Source of the DNA: UBA7067 sp051880615
Lineage (GTDB): Bacteria > Bacillota > Clostridia > Oscillospirales > Acutalibacteraceae
DNA: 64,000 nt
Assembly: GCA_051880615.1 (NCBI GenBank)
Contig: JBJEOH010000034.1
Location: forward strand, 124,001-188,000
Reading direction: 5' to 3'
Shown piece by piece: positions 51,300-59,723 of this stretch. Below the pieces are notes generated by a model. It worked only from the letters and a program-made list of their open reading frames with translations. It was not told where the DNA came from and searched no databases. How positions within the stretch are numbered: the stretch's first letter is position 1; every line of letters begins with the position of its first letter. Made by a program: the position numbers and the translations under genes.

Positions 51300-52547
51300 A
51301 TGGAACTGTACGAAAACGAAGAGATTAAACAGCAGGCGTTGCTTGTCGCCGTTGATACGGGGGAATATGACGCACAGTCGTCAATGGCGGAGCTTTACGA
51401 GCTTGTGAAAACCGCAGGAGCGGAGGTTTTGTCGCATATTATCCAGAAGCGAGAAGCGGTCAAGACCGCAACCTGCGTAGGCAGCGGCTGTCTTGAGGAA
51501 ATTGCGGACTACTGCAAAAACAATGAGGTCGATTTGATTATTTTCGACCGTGAGCTTACACCGACTCAGATAAGAAATATTGAGGATAAAACAGATGTAA
51601 GGGTTATTGACCGCACAATGCTAATACTCGATATTTTTGCTCAGCGTGCAAGGTCGAAGGAGGGCAAGCTTCAGGTGGAGCTTGCACAGCTTAAGTATAT
51701 GCTGCCGAGACTTACGGGTAAGGGTACTGCGATGTCGAGGCTCGGCGGCGGTATCGGAACAAGAGGACCGGGCGAAACAAAGCTTGAAACAGACAAGCGG
51801 CATATCCGCACAAAGATGGAGAAGATAAAGGAGCGATTGAGAGAGTCGGAAAATCACCGTGAGCAGCTTAAAAAACGACGTGAAAAGGACGGCGTGATAA
51901 CCGTTGCGATTGTCGGCTACACCAACGCCGGAAAATCAACGCTTATGAATTATCTGACAGACGCCGGTGTGCTTGTGCAAGACAAGCTTTTTGCAACGCT
52001 TGACCCTACTTCAAGAGCGCTTAAGCTGCCCAGCGGCGTAAGCGTTATGCTGATTGACACAGTAGGACTTGTGCGCAGGCTTCCGCATCACCTTGTTGAG
52101 GCGTTTAAGTCAACTCTTGAAGAGGCGGCACAGGCTGACATAATATTAAATGTATGTGACGCTTCGTCGGAGGAGGCGGCAATACATCTTGAGGTTACGC
52201 AAAATCTGCTTGAATCGCTCGGGTGCAGCGGCTCGCCGATAATTCCTGTGCTGAACAAATGCGACAAGGTGCAGGGTCTTGACGATATACCGATAATCGG
52301 AAAAAGCGTGAGAATAAGCGCAAAGACAGGGCAGGGCGTTGAACGGCTGCTTGAGGTGATTGACGAAAATCTGCCTGTAAGGATGAAAAAGGGTCGCTTC
52401 CTTTTGCCGTTTGACAAGGTCGGATTGTCGGCTGAGGTGCGCCGAGGCGGTACGCTTTTATCGGAAAAATACACTGAAAGCGGGCTTGAAATTGAGGCGA
52501 TAGTTGACGAGCTTATTTACGAAAAGCTTAAAAATTTTGAAATGTGA
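51300..52547 (+). CDS. hflX: Ribosome-associated GTPase HflX
   Basis: 415 residues. It splits or rescues stalled ribosomes. N-terminal HflX domain with TATCVGSGCLEEIADYC and IIFDRELTPTQIRNIE; the glycine-rich LGGGIGTRGPGETKLETDKR linker; a coiled-coil; then the G domain (from about 195) with G1 GYTNAGKST, G2 FATLDPTSR, G3 DTVG and G4 NKCD. ATG 51300 follows AAGGAG. No terminator is obvious right after the stop. Confidence 0.96.
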   Translation: MELYENEEIKQQALLVAVDTGEYDAQSSMAELYELVKTAGAEVLSHIIQKREAVKTATCVGSGCLEEIADYCKNNEVDLIIFDRELTPTQIRNIEDKTDVRVIDRTMLILDIFAQRARSKEGKLQVELAQLKYMLPRLTGKGTAMSRLGGGIGTRGPGETKLETDKRHIRTKMEKIKERLRESENHREQLKKRREKDGVITVAIVGYTNAGKSTLMNYLTDAGVLVQDKLFATLDPTSRALKLPSGVSVMLIDTVGLVRRLPHHLVEAFKSTLEEAAQADIILNVCDASSEEAAIHLEVTQNLLESLGCSGSPIIPVLNKCDKVQGLDDIPIIGKSVRISAKTGQGVERLLEVIDENLPVRMKKGRFLLPFDKVGLSAEVRRGGTLLSEKYTESGLEIEAIVDELIYEKLKNFEM

Positions 52548-52568
52548 CTAAATTGTACAAAAAAACTA

Positions 52569-52597
52569 TTGATTTTTCGATTTGTTTGTGATATTAT
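52569..52597 (+). promoter_or_regulatory. Promoter of the small lipoprotein gene
   Basis: TTGATT (52569-52574), 17-nt spacer, TATTAT (52592-52597). Confidence 0.55.
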
Positions 52598-52626
52598 ATA
52601 ATTGAAATAAGAGAGGAGTGGTTGCG

Positions 52627-53067
52627 ATGAAGAGTTCAGCAAAAGCAAGCAGAATTCTGATTTTTGCTTTGGCTTTATTTATGGCTTTTTCGCTTTGCTC
52701 CTGTAATGTTAATATTACTTCCAACACATCAGAATCTCAGACAAGCAGCAATGAAACTTTGGATCCTCCTGAGAAATATGAATATGAGGATATTTCTGTT
52801 GCTTCAATTACAGCGGTGGTTGGCAATAAGGCATATGATGGCTTTTCAATCAACAGCTCAACATTGAATGGTGTTACTGCGAAAAAAATCACATACAGTT
52901 ATAAGAATGTGTCTGCATCTGATATAGAAGCCTATGGCGAATATCTGTTGCAAAATGGTTTTGAGGAGATTCAGACGAATATCTTTTCAAAATCCATGCA
53001 GGAGGGCGTTACGATGAAGATTACTCTCGACGGTGAAAGCGTTACTGTTGACGGAGCTAAAAAATAA
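52627..53067 (+). CDS. Small putative lipoprotein, function unknown
   Basis: 146 residues. Lipoprotein signal peptide with Cys in the box FSLCSC (residue about 23-25). A Ser/Thr linker precedes a compact domain (about 45-146) with ITYSYKNVSASDIEAYGEYLLQNGFEEIQT, an arrangement seen in small clostridial lipoproteins of unknown role. ATG 52627 follows GAGAGGAG; the in-frame GTG at 52618 is inside that site. Monocistronic, between its own promoter and a strong terminator. Confidence 0.65.
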   Translation: MKSSAKASRILIFALALFMAFSLCSCNVNITSNTSESQTSSNETLDPPEKYEYEDISVASITAVVGNKAYDGFSINSSTLNGVTAKKITYSYKNVSASDIEAYGEYLLQNGFEEIQTNIFSKSMQEGVTMKITLDGESVTVDGAKK

Positions 53068-53119
53068 TCCGCCTGTATTAACTTTGACTTTTTCTTAATA
53101 TTTTTCCCCTTTGACAATC

Positions 53120-53164
53120 AATACAAAAACTCCGTATACGCTATGTGTACGGAGTTTTTGTATT
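53120..53164. terminator. Bidirectional terminator after the lipoprotein gene
   Basis: A perfect 17-bp stem: AATACAAAAACTCCGTA (53120-53136) with TACGGAGTTTTTGTATT (53148-53164), A- and T-rich on both sides. Confidence 0.9.
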
Positions 53165-53184
53165 GGATCAGTGCGGCTTCGACG

Positions 53185-53201
53185 CAGAGTGAAGAGTTGA
53201 G
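53185..53201. repeat. Solo copy of the dispersed CAGAGTGAAGAGTTGAG repeat
   Basis: CAGAGTGAAGAGTTGAG is identical to the reverse complement of the right arm of the element ending at 58645. It is a probable remnant of that element. Confidence 0.6.
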
Positions 53202-53230
53202 TGGTGGTAGTCGCAGAAAATACAATCAAA

Positions 53231-53259
53231 AATAAAAAGGGATGGAAAACTCCATCCCT
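53231..53259 (-). terminator. Terminator of the DUF6465-type gene
   Basis: AGGGATGGA (53238-53246) pairs with TCCATCCCT (53251-53259). On the minus strand TTTTTATTTTT follows. Confidence 0.8.
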
Positions 53260-53312
53260 CATGTCGGTTAACAATTTACTTAATTAACATTAACATCTAT
53301 TGATTTAGTCAA

Positions 53313-53705
53313 TCAGCAAAAATAAACGTCCATTTTGATGCCCGGAAGCTCGCCGTTTACTACGAAGTAAGCTGCGCTCTCGTCAGGCTTTACATATACT
53401 TCGAGGCTCTTAAGCTCATCGCTGCCGCCGTTAGCCTTGTATGTAGCCTTTACATTCTCAACGATTTCATCAACTGCTACCTTTGCGCCGTTGAACTCGA
53501 TGAATACCTTTGTGTCTACTGCCTTAGCAGCTGTCTTCTTAGCAGCAGGCTTCTTTGCAGGAGCTGCTTTTTCTTCTGTCTTAGCGGCTGTTGCCTTAGC
53601 AGCTGTTGTCTTAGCAGCTGTAGTTTTAGCAGCTGTTGTCTTAGCAGCAGTCTTTGTAGTAGCTGTCTTCTTTTCCTCTGTAGCTGTTGTCTTCTTTATT
53701 GCCAT
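53313..53705 (-). CDS. Lys/Ala/Thr-rich basic protein, DUF6465-like
   Basis: 130 residues. The first 62 are a low-complexity basic tail of (T)AAKTTAAK repeats and KKPAAKKTAAK, like histone H1 tails. Residues 63-130 form a small domain (VFIEFNGAKVAVDEIVENVKATYKANG...YVKPDESAAYFVVNGE) that I associate with the DUF6465 family; no function is known. The tail could bind nucleic acid, but that is only inference. ATG 53705 follows GGAAGG; a perfect promoter lies upstream, suggesting strong expression. Confidence 0.7.
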   Translation of the reverse strand: MAIKKTTATEEKKTATTKTAAKTTAAKTTAAKTTAAKATAAKTEEKAAPAKKPAAKKTAAKAVDTKVFIEFNGAKVAVDEIVENVKATYKANGGSDELKSLEVYVKPDESAAYFVVNGELPGIKMDVYFC

Positions 53706-53763
53706 GGTAGTTGCCTTCCTTTCTTATACGGTAAATGCATTTGTCTAACCGACTATGTGAAGT

Positions 53764-53792
53764 ATTATATTCCCCTTTTTTTAGTCTGTCAA
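53764..53792 (-). promoter_or_regulatory. Consensus sigma-A promoter of the DUF6465-type gene
   Basis: On the minus strand, TTGACA (53787-53792), 17-nt spacer, TATAAT (53764-53769): both hexamers perfect. Confidence 0.85.
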
Positions 53793-54046
53793 ACTAAAAT
53801 TAACATAAATTTCAAATTTGGAAAATTTTCTGTTTGTCATACAATAAAAGGGTTTTCGGGTTTAATTAATTTATTTATTTTACCAATAAAAAATCGCGTT
53901 TTATAAGTGATTATTGCTCAGCCTTTATATCAAATTTTGTTTAAGCTTACAAAATTTACTGAATATAAAGAGCTTTTACACAAAGAAGCTACGCGGTTTT
54001 TATTCAAAAAATATAAAGAACGCCGCTTTGACATCAAGCTGCAAAA
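53793..54046. other. A+T-rich intergenic stretch
   Basis: No gene, strong hairpin or repeat is seen between the promoter at 53764 and the end of the next minus-strand gene. Confidence 0.4.
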
Positions 54047-54583
54047 TCATCTTTTGTAAAACAGATTGACAACAATCTGCCGTGACAGATACGGCTTCAT
54101 CGCAAGCAAAAACTTTTCGTTAGGGGTGAACAGCAGAACGCTTCTGCCGTACTTTTCGGTGGTGATTACTGCGGCGTAGGTTTTGTAATCTGGGCTGTCA
54201 ACACCGCAAGCACTGAAGATGTGGCTGTAAAGACGAGTGTCAAAATCCCTGTTGTCATACTCGATAAGCTCCTCAATTTTGGAGGTTTCAAAGCTTATGA
54301 TATTCTTGCGCTTGCGCTTTGACATTATCTTTGAAATTACAACACTTCCGCTGACAATGCTGTATTCATATTCAACCTTAAGATTTGAAAAAATGTACCA
54401 CGCAACATATATTCCGCCGAGCAGCAGGAAAAAGCCTATCATTATAAAATAGAAGTTTATAAGCGGTGCGAGAAAAAAGCAGATAACAGGAAGAAGCACA
54501 ACAATCGAAATTGTCAGCACCTTTATCAGCAAATCCTTTTTATCCTTCTTCTTTTTTACAACCTGTTCAACCATTGCGTCCAT
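54047..54583 (-). CDS. Membrane protein of DUF6106 type, function unknown
   Basis: 178 residues. Cytosolic basic start (EQVVKKKKDKKDLL), two membrane helices (about 20-75), then a PH-like beta-rich domain (VEYEYSIVSGSVVISKIMSKRKRKNIISFE ... GRSVLLFTPNEKFLLAMKPYLS). The order two helices plus PH-like fold recalls the YdbS protein at 46544, but I associate this one with DUF6106. ATG 54583 has AAGGA upstream; an in-frame ATG at 54670 would fall at the -35 region. Confidence 0.65.
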   Translation of the reverse strand: MDAMVEQVVKKKKDKKDLLIKVLTISIVVLLPVICFFLAPLINFYFIMIGFFLLLGGIYVAWYIFSNLKVEYEYSIVSGSVVISKIMSKRKRKNIISFETSKIEELIEYDNRDFDTRLYSHIFSACGVDSPDYKTYAAVITTEKYGRSVLLFTPNEKFLLAMKPYLSRQIVVNLFYKR

Positions 54584-54641
54584 TGTTTTACCGTCCTTAT
54601 TTTTATTTGCCAAAGCCTTTGCTGCGGCATAGTATACTGAA

Positions 54642-54670
54642 ATAATATCACAAAACCGACCTCGGCACAA
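54642..54670 (-). promoter_or_regulatory. Promoter of the DUF6106-type gene
   Basis: On the minus strand, TTGTGC (54665-54670), 17-nt spacer, TATTAT (54642-54647). Confidence 0.45.
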
Positions 54671-54689
54671 TAAATATAAAATAAAACTA

Positions 54690-54718
54690 TTGCAATTTTG
54701 TTAAATCAATGTTATATT
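54690..54718 (+). promoter_or_regulatory. Sigma-A promoter of the pheS T-box transcript
   Basis: TTGCAA (54690-54695), 17-nt spacer, TATATT (54713-54718). Confidence 0.65.
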
Positions 54719-54734
54719 ATTTTAGAAAGTTCAA

Positions 54735-54985
54735 ACGCAGTGATGAAGGAAGTAACCGGTTTATACGCTGAACTCAGAGAGAGAGCAACACAGGCTGAAA
54801 TTGCTCTTGCTCGGCTTAATTGGCGAAGTTCCCTTTTGAGCGGTGCGGCTCAACGCATTTGCTGGTAGGCCGCAACGGCAGGCACCGTTATATGCCGCAG
54901 GAGTGTTTGCTCTTTGGCAAAAATCAGGGTGGTACCACGGATTTTATTCGTCCCTGCGTAGGTTTACGCAGGGGTTTTATTTTTT
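54735..54985 (+). ncRNA. T-box riboswitch of pheST
   Basis: Stem I begins with GTGATGAAGGAAGTAAC. The antiterminator carries the diagnostic T-box AGGGTGGTACCACG (54926-54939), which pairs with the uncharged tRNA end. The terminator is CCCTGCGTA/TACGCAGGG (54952-54960, 54965-54973) followed by TTTTATTTTTT. A UUC Phe codon at 54829-54831 is the likely specifier, agreeing with the downstream genes. Uncharged tRNA-Phe would allow readthrough into pheS. Confidence 0.93.
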
Positions 54986-54998
54986 CAGGAGGTATTTT

Positions 54999-56051
54999 AT
55001 GGAAGACAAAATTGTAAGTTTAAAACAAGAGCTTGAACAGCAGCTTTCAAAAATCACCGACCTTGCCGAGCTTGACAAGGTGAGGGTTGCTTTTCTCGGC
55101 AAGAAGGGCAGTATTACTGCGCTGCTTAAGTGTATGAAGGATTTAAGCCACGAGGAGAGAAAGACCCTCGGCGCTGAGGTGAACAAGCTGAAAAACTTTG
55201 CAGGCGAAAAGATTGAGGAAAAAATAGCGCAACTCAAGGAAAAGGAAATTGAAAAGGAAATTGCCGCTATGCCGCAATTTGATGTTTCAACACCGATAAA
55301 TGCACAAAGAGGTTCATATCACCCGATTACTCTTGTGCAAAGACAGTGCGAGGCTATCTTTAAGTCAATGGGCTTCAAGATTGAGGATTACTCGGAGATT
55401 GTAACCGACTATGAGTGCTTTGAGGCGTTGAATATTCCGAAGCATCACCCTGCAAGAGATATGCAGGACACATATTACCTTGAAAACGGTCAGCTTCTTA
55501 AATCGCACACATCGGCGGCACAGAACGCGATACTTAAAAAATACAGCAAGAATCTGATTGAAAAAGGTGAAACGATTAAGGCTATCTTCCCCGGAAGATG
55601 CTTCAGAAATGAGGCTACCGACGCCTGCCACGAGAATACCTTCTTCCAGATGGAGGGTATTATGGTTGACAAGGATATTTCAATTTCAAACCTGATTTTC
55701 TTTATGAAAACAATGCTTTCCGAGGTGTTCCAGAAGGATATTAAGGTTAGACTTCGTCCGGGCTTTTTCCCGTTCGTTGAGCCGGGCTTTGAGCTTGACA
55801 TAAGCTGCCTTATCTGCGGCGGCGACGGTTGCCCGTCGTGCAAGCACAGCGGCTGGCTTGAGCTTTGCCCGTGCGGTATGATTCACCCGAATGTTTTAAG
55901 AGAGGGTGGAATCGACCCCGAAAAATACACAGGCTTTGCATTCGGTCTTGGTCTTACAAGACTTGCAATGATGAAGTACGGCATTAAGGATATAAGAGAT
56001 CTGAACAGCGGAAGTCTTAAGACGCTTGCGCAGTTTACCGACGATGAATAA
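54999..56051 (+). CDS. pheS: Phenylalanine-tRNA ligase alpha subunit
   Basis: 350 residues. The catalytic subunit of the alpha2-beta2 enzyme that charges tRNA-Phe. N-terminal coiled coil (about 1-95), then the class II core: motif 1 region HPITLVQRQCEAIFKSMGF, motif 2 FPGRCFRNEATDACHENTFFQMEG and motif 3 GFAFGLGLTRLAMMKYGI. The CLICGGDGCPSCKHSGWLE cysteines are usual in clostridial PheS. ATG 54999 follows CAGGAGG; the longer frame from 54843 is the T-box. pheT follows after 15 bp. Confidence 0.97.
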   Translation: MEDKIVSLKQELEQQLSKITDLAELDKVRVAFLGKKGSITALLKCMKDLSHEERKTLGAEVNKLKNFAGEKIEEKIAQLKEKEIEKEIAAMPQFDVSTPINAQRGSYHPITLVQRQCEAIFKSMGFKIEDYSEIVTDYECFEALNIPKHHPARDMQDTYYLENGQLLKSHTSAAQNAILKKYSKNLIEKGETIKAIFPGRCFRNEATDACHENTFFQMEGIMVDKDISISNLIFFMKTMLSEVFQKDIKVRLRPGFFPFVEPGFELDISCLICGGDGCPSCKHSGWLELCPCGMIHPNVLREGGIDPEKYTGFAFGLGLTRLAMMKYGIKDIRDLNSGSLKTLAQFTDDE

Positions 56052-56066
56052 GGGAGGAGAATAATT

Positions 56067-58430
56067 ATGTTTTTATCTATGAACTGGATTCAGGACTTCG
56101 TTGATCTGAACGGTCTTGACAAGCTTGAGCTTATCCACAGATTCTCTCTTTCCACCGCCGAGGTTGAAAATGAGATTTTCTTCAAGGGTGCAGATTTGAG
56201 CGGCGTTGTTGTTGCCGAGATTAAGTCTGTTGAAAACCACCCTGATTCAAAGAAGCTGCATCTTCTTAAGGTTGACGCAGGCGACAGTGAACTTACCGAT
56301 GTTGTATGCGGCGCACCGAATGTAAGAGTCGGTATGAAAACCGCATTTGCAAAGGTTGGCGCAAAGCTCGGTGAAATCACAATTACACCGCGTCCTCTTG
56401 CAGGCTACACCTCTTACGGTATGTGCTGCAGTGAGGCGGAAATCGGCATAAGCGACGACCATTCGGGTATTATGGAGATTACCGACGATGCTCCGAACGG
56501 CACCGATATTAAGGAGCTTTATCAGATTGACGATATAGTATTTGAGGTTGACAACAAGTCGCTCACAAACCGTCCCGACCTTTGGGGTCACTACGGAATC
56601 GCAAGAGAGTTTGCCGCTATTTCGGGCAGACCGCTTAAGCCGATTGAGGTTGAGGATTTAACGGCTTACAACGAGCTTGCAAAAATTGATATGAAAATTG
56701 AGGATCCGCTGTGCCAGAGATACAGCTGTTTGCAGGTTGAAAATATCAAGAGAATCGTAAGCCCTGTCAATATGAGAATAAGGCTTTTTTACTGCGGAAT
56801 GAGGAAGATAAACTTCCTTGCCGATTTAACAAACTATCTTATGCTTGAAATGGGTCAGCCGATGCACGCATTCGACTCGCGCAAGGTTGAAAAAATCAGA
56901 ATCAAGAGATTTGAAAAGCCGTTTGTGTTCAGAACACTTGACGGCGTTGACAGAAATGTTGACGAAAACACTCTGATGATTTGCAACGGTGATACTCCTG
57001 TTGCCATTGCAGGTATTATGGGCGGACTTGACTCTGAAATTGTTGATGATACAACAACGCTCACACTTGAATCGGCAACCTTTAATGCTGTTTCGATAAG
57101 AAAGTCAACCGTTCGCCTTGCACACAGAACAGACGCTTCAATCAGATATGAAAAGTGCCTTGACCCCGAGATGACAACTGTTGCCATCGGCAGATTTGTA
57201 AAGCTGTTGAAGGAGTATGACAGCGGCGTTCAGGTTGTATCAAGTCTTACAGATGAATACGCATTCAAGTATGACAAGGTGACGCTTGAGTTTGACAAGG
57301 CTTTTGTTGACCGCTACACAGGAATTGAGATTGACAACGATACTATCGTGAAAACGCTTACAAGCCTCGGCTTTGGCGTTGAACTGAATGACAATAGCTT
57401 TATGGTTTCTGTTCCGTCGTGGAGAGCGACAAAGGATGTTACAATCAAGGCTGATATAATTGAAGAAATTACAAGAATTTACGGATATGATAATTTTGAT
57501 ATCAACACAACTCGCTCACCGCTTTATCCCGTAAGAATAAGCGCAGTGAAGAGTGCCGAGGAGAAAATCAAGGATATTCTTGTAAAGAAGTACAACCTCC
57601 ACGAGGTACACTCGTATGTCTGGGCGTACAGCGACGAGCTTAAGGCGCTTAATATTCCGCTTGAGGATAATATCAAGCTTGCAAACGCTACAAACCCGAA
57701 TATTGAAACAATCAGAAATTCGATAATTCCGACTCAGCTTTGTCAGGTTAAGTCAAACGCAGCATATGCGCCTGATTTCGGAATTTTTGAAATTGGCAGA
57801 GTTGTTGAGGGCCTTGACGAAAACAACCTTTGCATTGAGAAAAAGAAGCTTGCAATCACTCTGTTCAGTAAGACAAAGGACATAAAGACTCTTTACCTTG
57901 AGCTGAGGGATATGCTCGCAATAGCTGTTGACGATATAAAGCATACAGCGCTGTCATTCAAAAACTGCGGTCCGAAGCACGGTTATGTTCACCCGGTAAA
58001 CTGCAACGATATAATTATGAACGGTGAAGTTATCGGCACAATGGGCATTACACATCCGTTAATCAGCAAGAAGATTGACAAGAAGGCGAGCGTTGTGTTT
58101 GCCGAGCTTGATGTTGAGAGTATTGCAAATGCTGAGAGCCTTAGTATTTCATATCAGGAGCCGTCAAAGTTCCCGCCGATTGATTACGACTTGAGCCTTG
58201 AAATTCCAAGCGGCGTGTTCTTTGAAAATCTGAAGGTATGCTGGGAAAACGCAGGCGAGATTCTTAAGAATACAAAAATCGTTGACACCTATGACAGCGA
58301 AACGGTTCACAGCATTACTGTTCGCTTTGAGTTCTCGTCAAATGAAAGAACGCTGTCGTCTGCCGAGGTTCAGCAGATTATGGACGGAATTATCTCAAAG
58401 CTTTCCGATATCGGAGTAAAGCTGAGATAA
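56067..58430 (+). CDS. pheT: Phenylalanine-tRNA ligase beta subunit
   Basis: 787 residues. Order: N-terminal B1 and tRNA-binding OB fold (about 40-150, VVVAEIKSVENHPDSKKLHLLKVDAG), B3/B4 editing domain (about 200-390, MGQPMHAFDSRKV, IAGIMGGLDSEI), B5 DNA-binding-like (about 400-475), the inactive class II-like core, and the C-terminal FDX-ACB anticodon-binding domain (about 695-787, YQEPSKFPPIDYDLSLEI). ATG 56067 follows GGGAGGAG. Same operon and T-box control as pheS. Confidence 0.97.
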   Translation: MFLSMNWIQDFVDLNGLDKLELIHRFSLSTAEVENEIFFKGADLSGVVVAEIKSVENHPDSKKLHLLKVDAGDSELTDVVCGAPNVRVGMKTAFAKVGAKLGEITITPRPLAGYTSYGMCCSEAEIGISDDHSGIMEITDDAPNGTDIKELYQIDDIVFEVDNKSLTNRPDLWGHYGIAREFAAISGRPLKPIEVEDLTAYNELAKIDMKIEDPLCQRYSCLQVENIKRIVSPVNMRIRLFYCGMRKINFLADLTNYLMLEMGQPMHAFDSRKVEKIRIKRFEKPFVFRTLDGVDRNVDENTLMICNGDTPVAIAGIMGGLDSEIVDDTTTLTLESATFNAVSIRKSTVRLAHRTDASIRYEKCLDPEMTTVAIGRFVKLLKEYDSGVQVVSSLTDEYAFKYDKVTLEFDKAFVDRYTGIEIDNDTIVKTLTSLGFGVELNDNSFMVSVPSWRATKDVTIKADIIEEITRIYGYDNFDINTTRSPLYPVRISAVKSAEEKIKDILVKKYNLHEVHSYVWAYSDELKALNIPLEDNIKLANATNPNIETIRNSIIPTQLCQVKSNAAYAPDFGIFEIGRVVEGLDENNLCIEKKKLAITLFSKTKDIKTLYLELRDMLAIAVDDIKHTALSFKNCGPKHGYVHPVNCNDIIMNGEVIGTMGITHPLISKKIDKKASVVFAELDVESIANAESLSISYQEPSKFPPIDYDLSLEIPSGVFFENLKVCWENAGEILKNTKIVDTYDSETVHSITVRFEFSSNERTLSSAEVQQIMDGIISKLSDIGVKLR

Positions 58431-58645
58431 GCTGTGTGGCTATGCCACACAGCAGAGTGGAGAGTGAAGAGTGAAGATGTAACCCGTAACAAGTAAGTGA
58501 GGTTGCAACACTGAGCAGAGCAACAATCTTGTTCGAACCGATGAAATTCCCCAAGGAAATCTGCCTATCAGCACTCTTCTTAATTCGAAGAGCCGCTTGC
58601 GGCGACGACATTCTCTTAACTCTTTAATCTCAACTCTTCACTCTG
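58431..58645. repeat. Intergenic element with imperfect terminal inverted repeats
   Basis: Perfect hairpin GCTGTGTGGC/GCCACACAGC (58431-58453) follows the pheT stop. The left arm CAGAGTGGAGAGTGAAG starts at 58453 and the right arm ends at 58645; its reverse complement is CAGAGTGAAGAGTTGAG, giving 14 of 17 matches. Pieces recur at 11190, 25777 and 53185. No open frame of note lies inside, so a MITE-like or REP-like element is likely. Confidence 0.55.
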
Positions 58646-58666
58646 ATAAAAAATCCCATAAAATAC

Positions 58667-58695
58667 TTGTGTTTTTTACGGAAAAAGATTATAAT
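58667..58695 (+). promoter_or_regulatory. Sigma-A promoter of ireB
   Basis: TTGTGT (58667-58672), 17-nt spacer, TATAAT (58690-58695). Confidence 0.7.
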
Positions 58696-58731
58696 ATTTC
58701 ATATAAGAAAATGCTTGGAGGTGGTTTTGCG

Positions 58732-58977
58732 ATGTACAGTAAAACAATGGTTTTTTCACTGGGCGGTGAAAAGGACGAGGAGATTAAAAGAGCATTGACG
58801 ACTGTATATGATGCGCTGAAGGAAAAGGGATATAACCCGATAAATCAGATTGTAGGTTATATTCTTTCAGAGGACCCGACCTACATCACCACCTACAACA
58901 ACGCCCGTAACATTATCAGCAAGATTGACAGGGACGATTTGCTTGAAACCCTTGTTAAATCCTTTTTGAATAAGTGA
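58732..58977 (+). CDS. ireB: IreB-family regulatory phosphoprotein (UPF0297)
   Basis: 81 residues, the normal length. The whole protein fits the family: MVFSLGGEKDEEIKRALTTVYDALKEKGYNPINQIVGYILSEDPTYITTYNNARN. In enterococci IreB is a substrate of the PASTA kinase IreK and affects cephalosporin tolerance; here only family membership is seen. ATG 58732 follows TTGGAGG; the upstream in-frame extension covers the promoter and the repeat element. The usual partner yqgF/ruvX is not adjacent. Confidence 0.93.
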   Translation: MYSKTMVFSLGGEKDEEIKRALTTVYDALKEKGYNPINQIVGYILSEDPTYITTYNNARNIISKIDRDDLLETLVKSFLNK

Positions 58978-59039
58978 TTTGTAGCCGTCCTGCCGTTTGT
59001 TCGGTCGGGCGGCTATGATTTTGTAATAACCGAAAAAAC

Positions 59040-59086
59040 AAAAAGGCTTAAGAAAGAGCAGTGAAGTCTGCTTTCCTAAGCCTTAA
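59040..59086 (-). terminator. Terminator of RNase P RNA
   Basis: AAGGCTTA (59043-59050) pairs with TAAGCCTT (59077-59084), extended by AAAGCAG-type pairing inside. On the minus strand TTTTTG follows. Confidence 0.8.
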
Positions 59087-59094
59087 TTTTTATA

Positions 59095-59440
59095 TGAGCG
59101 ACCAGACCTGTAAGCCGGGTTCTGTCGAGAACAGCCATCTATCTTGGCAGACCGTTGCCGAATCTGCTCAACGCCACCTCCTAAGACGCGCAAGGCACGC
59201 ATAATGTCTTCCACGGTGTTGCTCCGAATAGGGTTTACATGGCCGCTGCGTCTCCGCAGCGCCGGTGAGCTCTTACCTCGCCTTTCCATCCTTACCCTTG
59301 CGGGCGGTTTATTTCTGTTGCACTTTCCCTGGGGTCGCCCCCGGCGGCCGTTAGCCGTTATTCTTGCCTTGAGGAGCCCGGACTTTCCTCGGGCAGCAGC
59401 TTTCGCATCTGTCCGCAGCTGTTCAGTCTGCTCGCATAGC
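59095..59440 (-). ncRNA. rnpB: RNase P RNA, bacterial class A
   Basis: The minus strand carries the conserved GAGGAAAGTCCGGGCTCC (about 59372-59389), AGGGTAAGGATGGAAAGG, and the 3' end GACAGAACCCGGCTTACAGG. Ends GCGAGCAGAC and GTCTGGTCGC form P1. It is the catalytic RNA that matures tRNA 5' ends. Ends are set by P1 and may be off by a few bases. The plus-strand reading frame at 59144 is a shadow. Confidence 0.95.
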
Positions 59441-59616
59441 TTATTGTAATATATTGCGGCGGTAAAGTCAAATTAATCAGCTAAAATTTGGGTTGTGGTA
59501 AATAGTAAATTTGTGTTTGGCGGTGCAAGAACTAATTTACGGATGACTGCTCGGCTTACTGCAATGTGTGCCGTGCGGTTATTTTTATTCTGAAATTTTA
59601 AAACCAATCTTTTATA

Positions 59617-59645
59617 TTTACCGAGTTTGTGCTATATTATATAAA
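59617..59645 (+). promoter_or_regulatory. Promoter of the yfmF-folD operon
   Basis: TTTACC (59617-59622), 17-nt spacer, TATAAA (59640-59645); a TATATT just upstream is an alternative -10. Confidence 0.5.
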
Positions 59646-59723
59646 AGGCTGCCTTTATTTACCGCTGAATACTGCGGAATAAAGAGAGAACAGTATGAAT
59701 AAGCTTCTGAAAGGAAAATTATT

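Noticed and set aside
53585..53660. Tandem repeat array as possible CRISPR or VNTR locus
   Set aside because: It encodes the AAKTT tail of the DUF6465-like protein in frame.
54843..54998. N-terminal extension of PheS
   Set aside because: This frame is the T-box antiterminator and terminator; the real start has AGGAGG directly upstream of 54999.
59144..59449. 101-codon frame across the RNase P RNA
   Set aside because: The sequence is fully explained by rnpB on the opposite strand.
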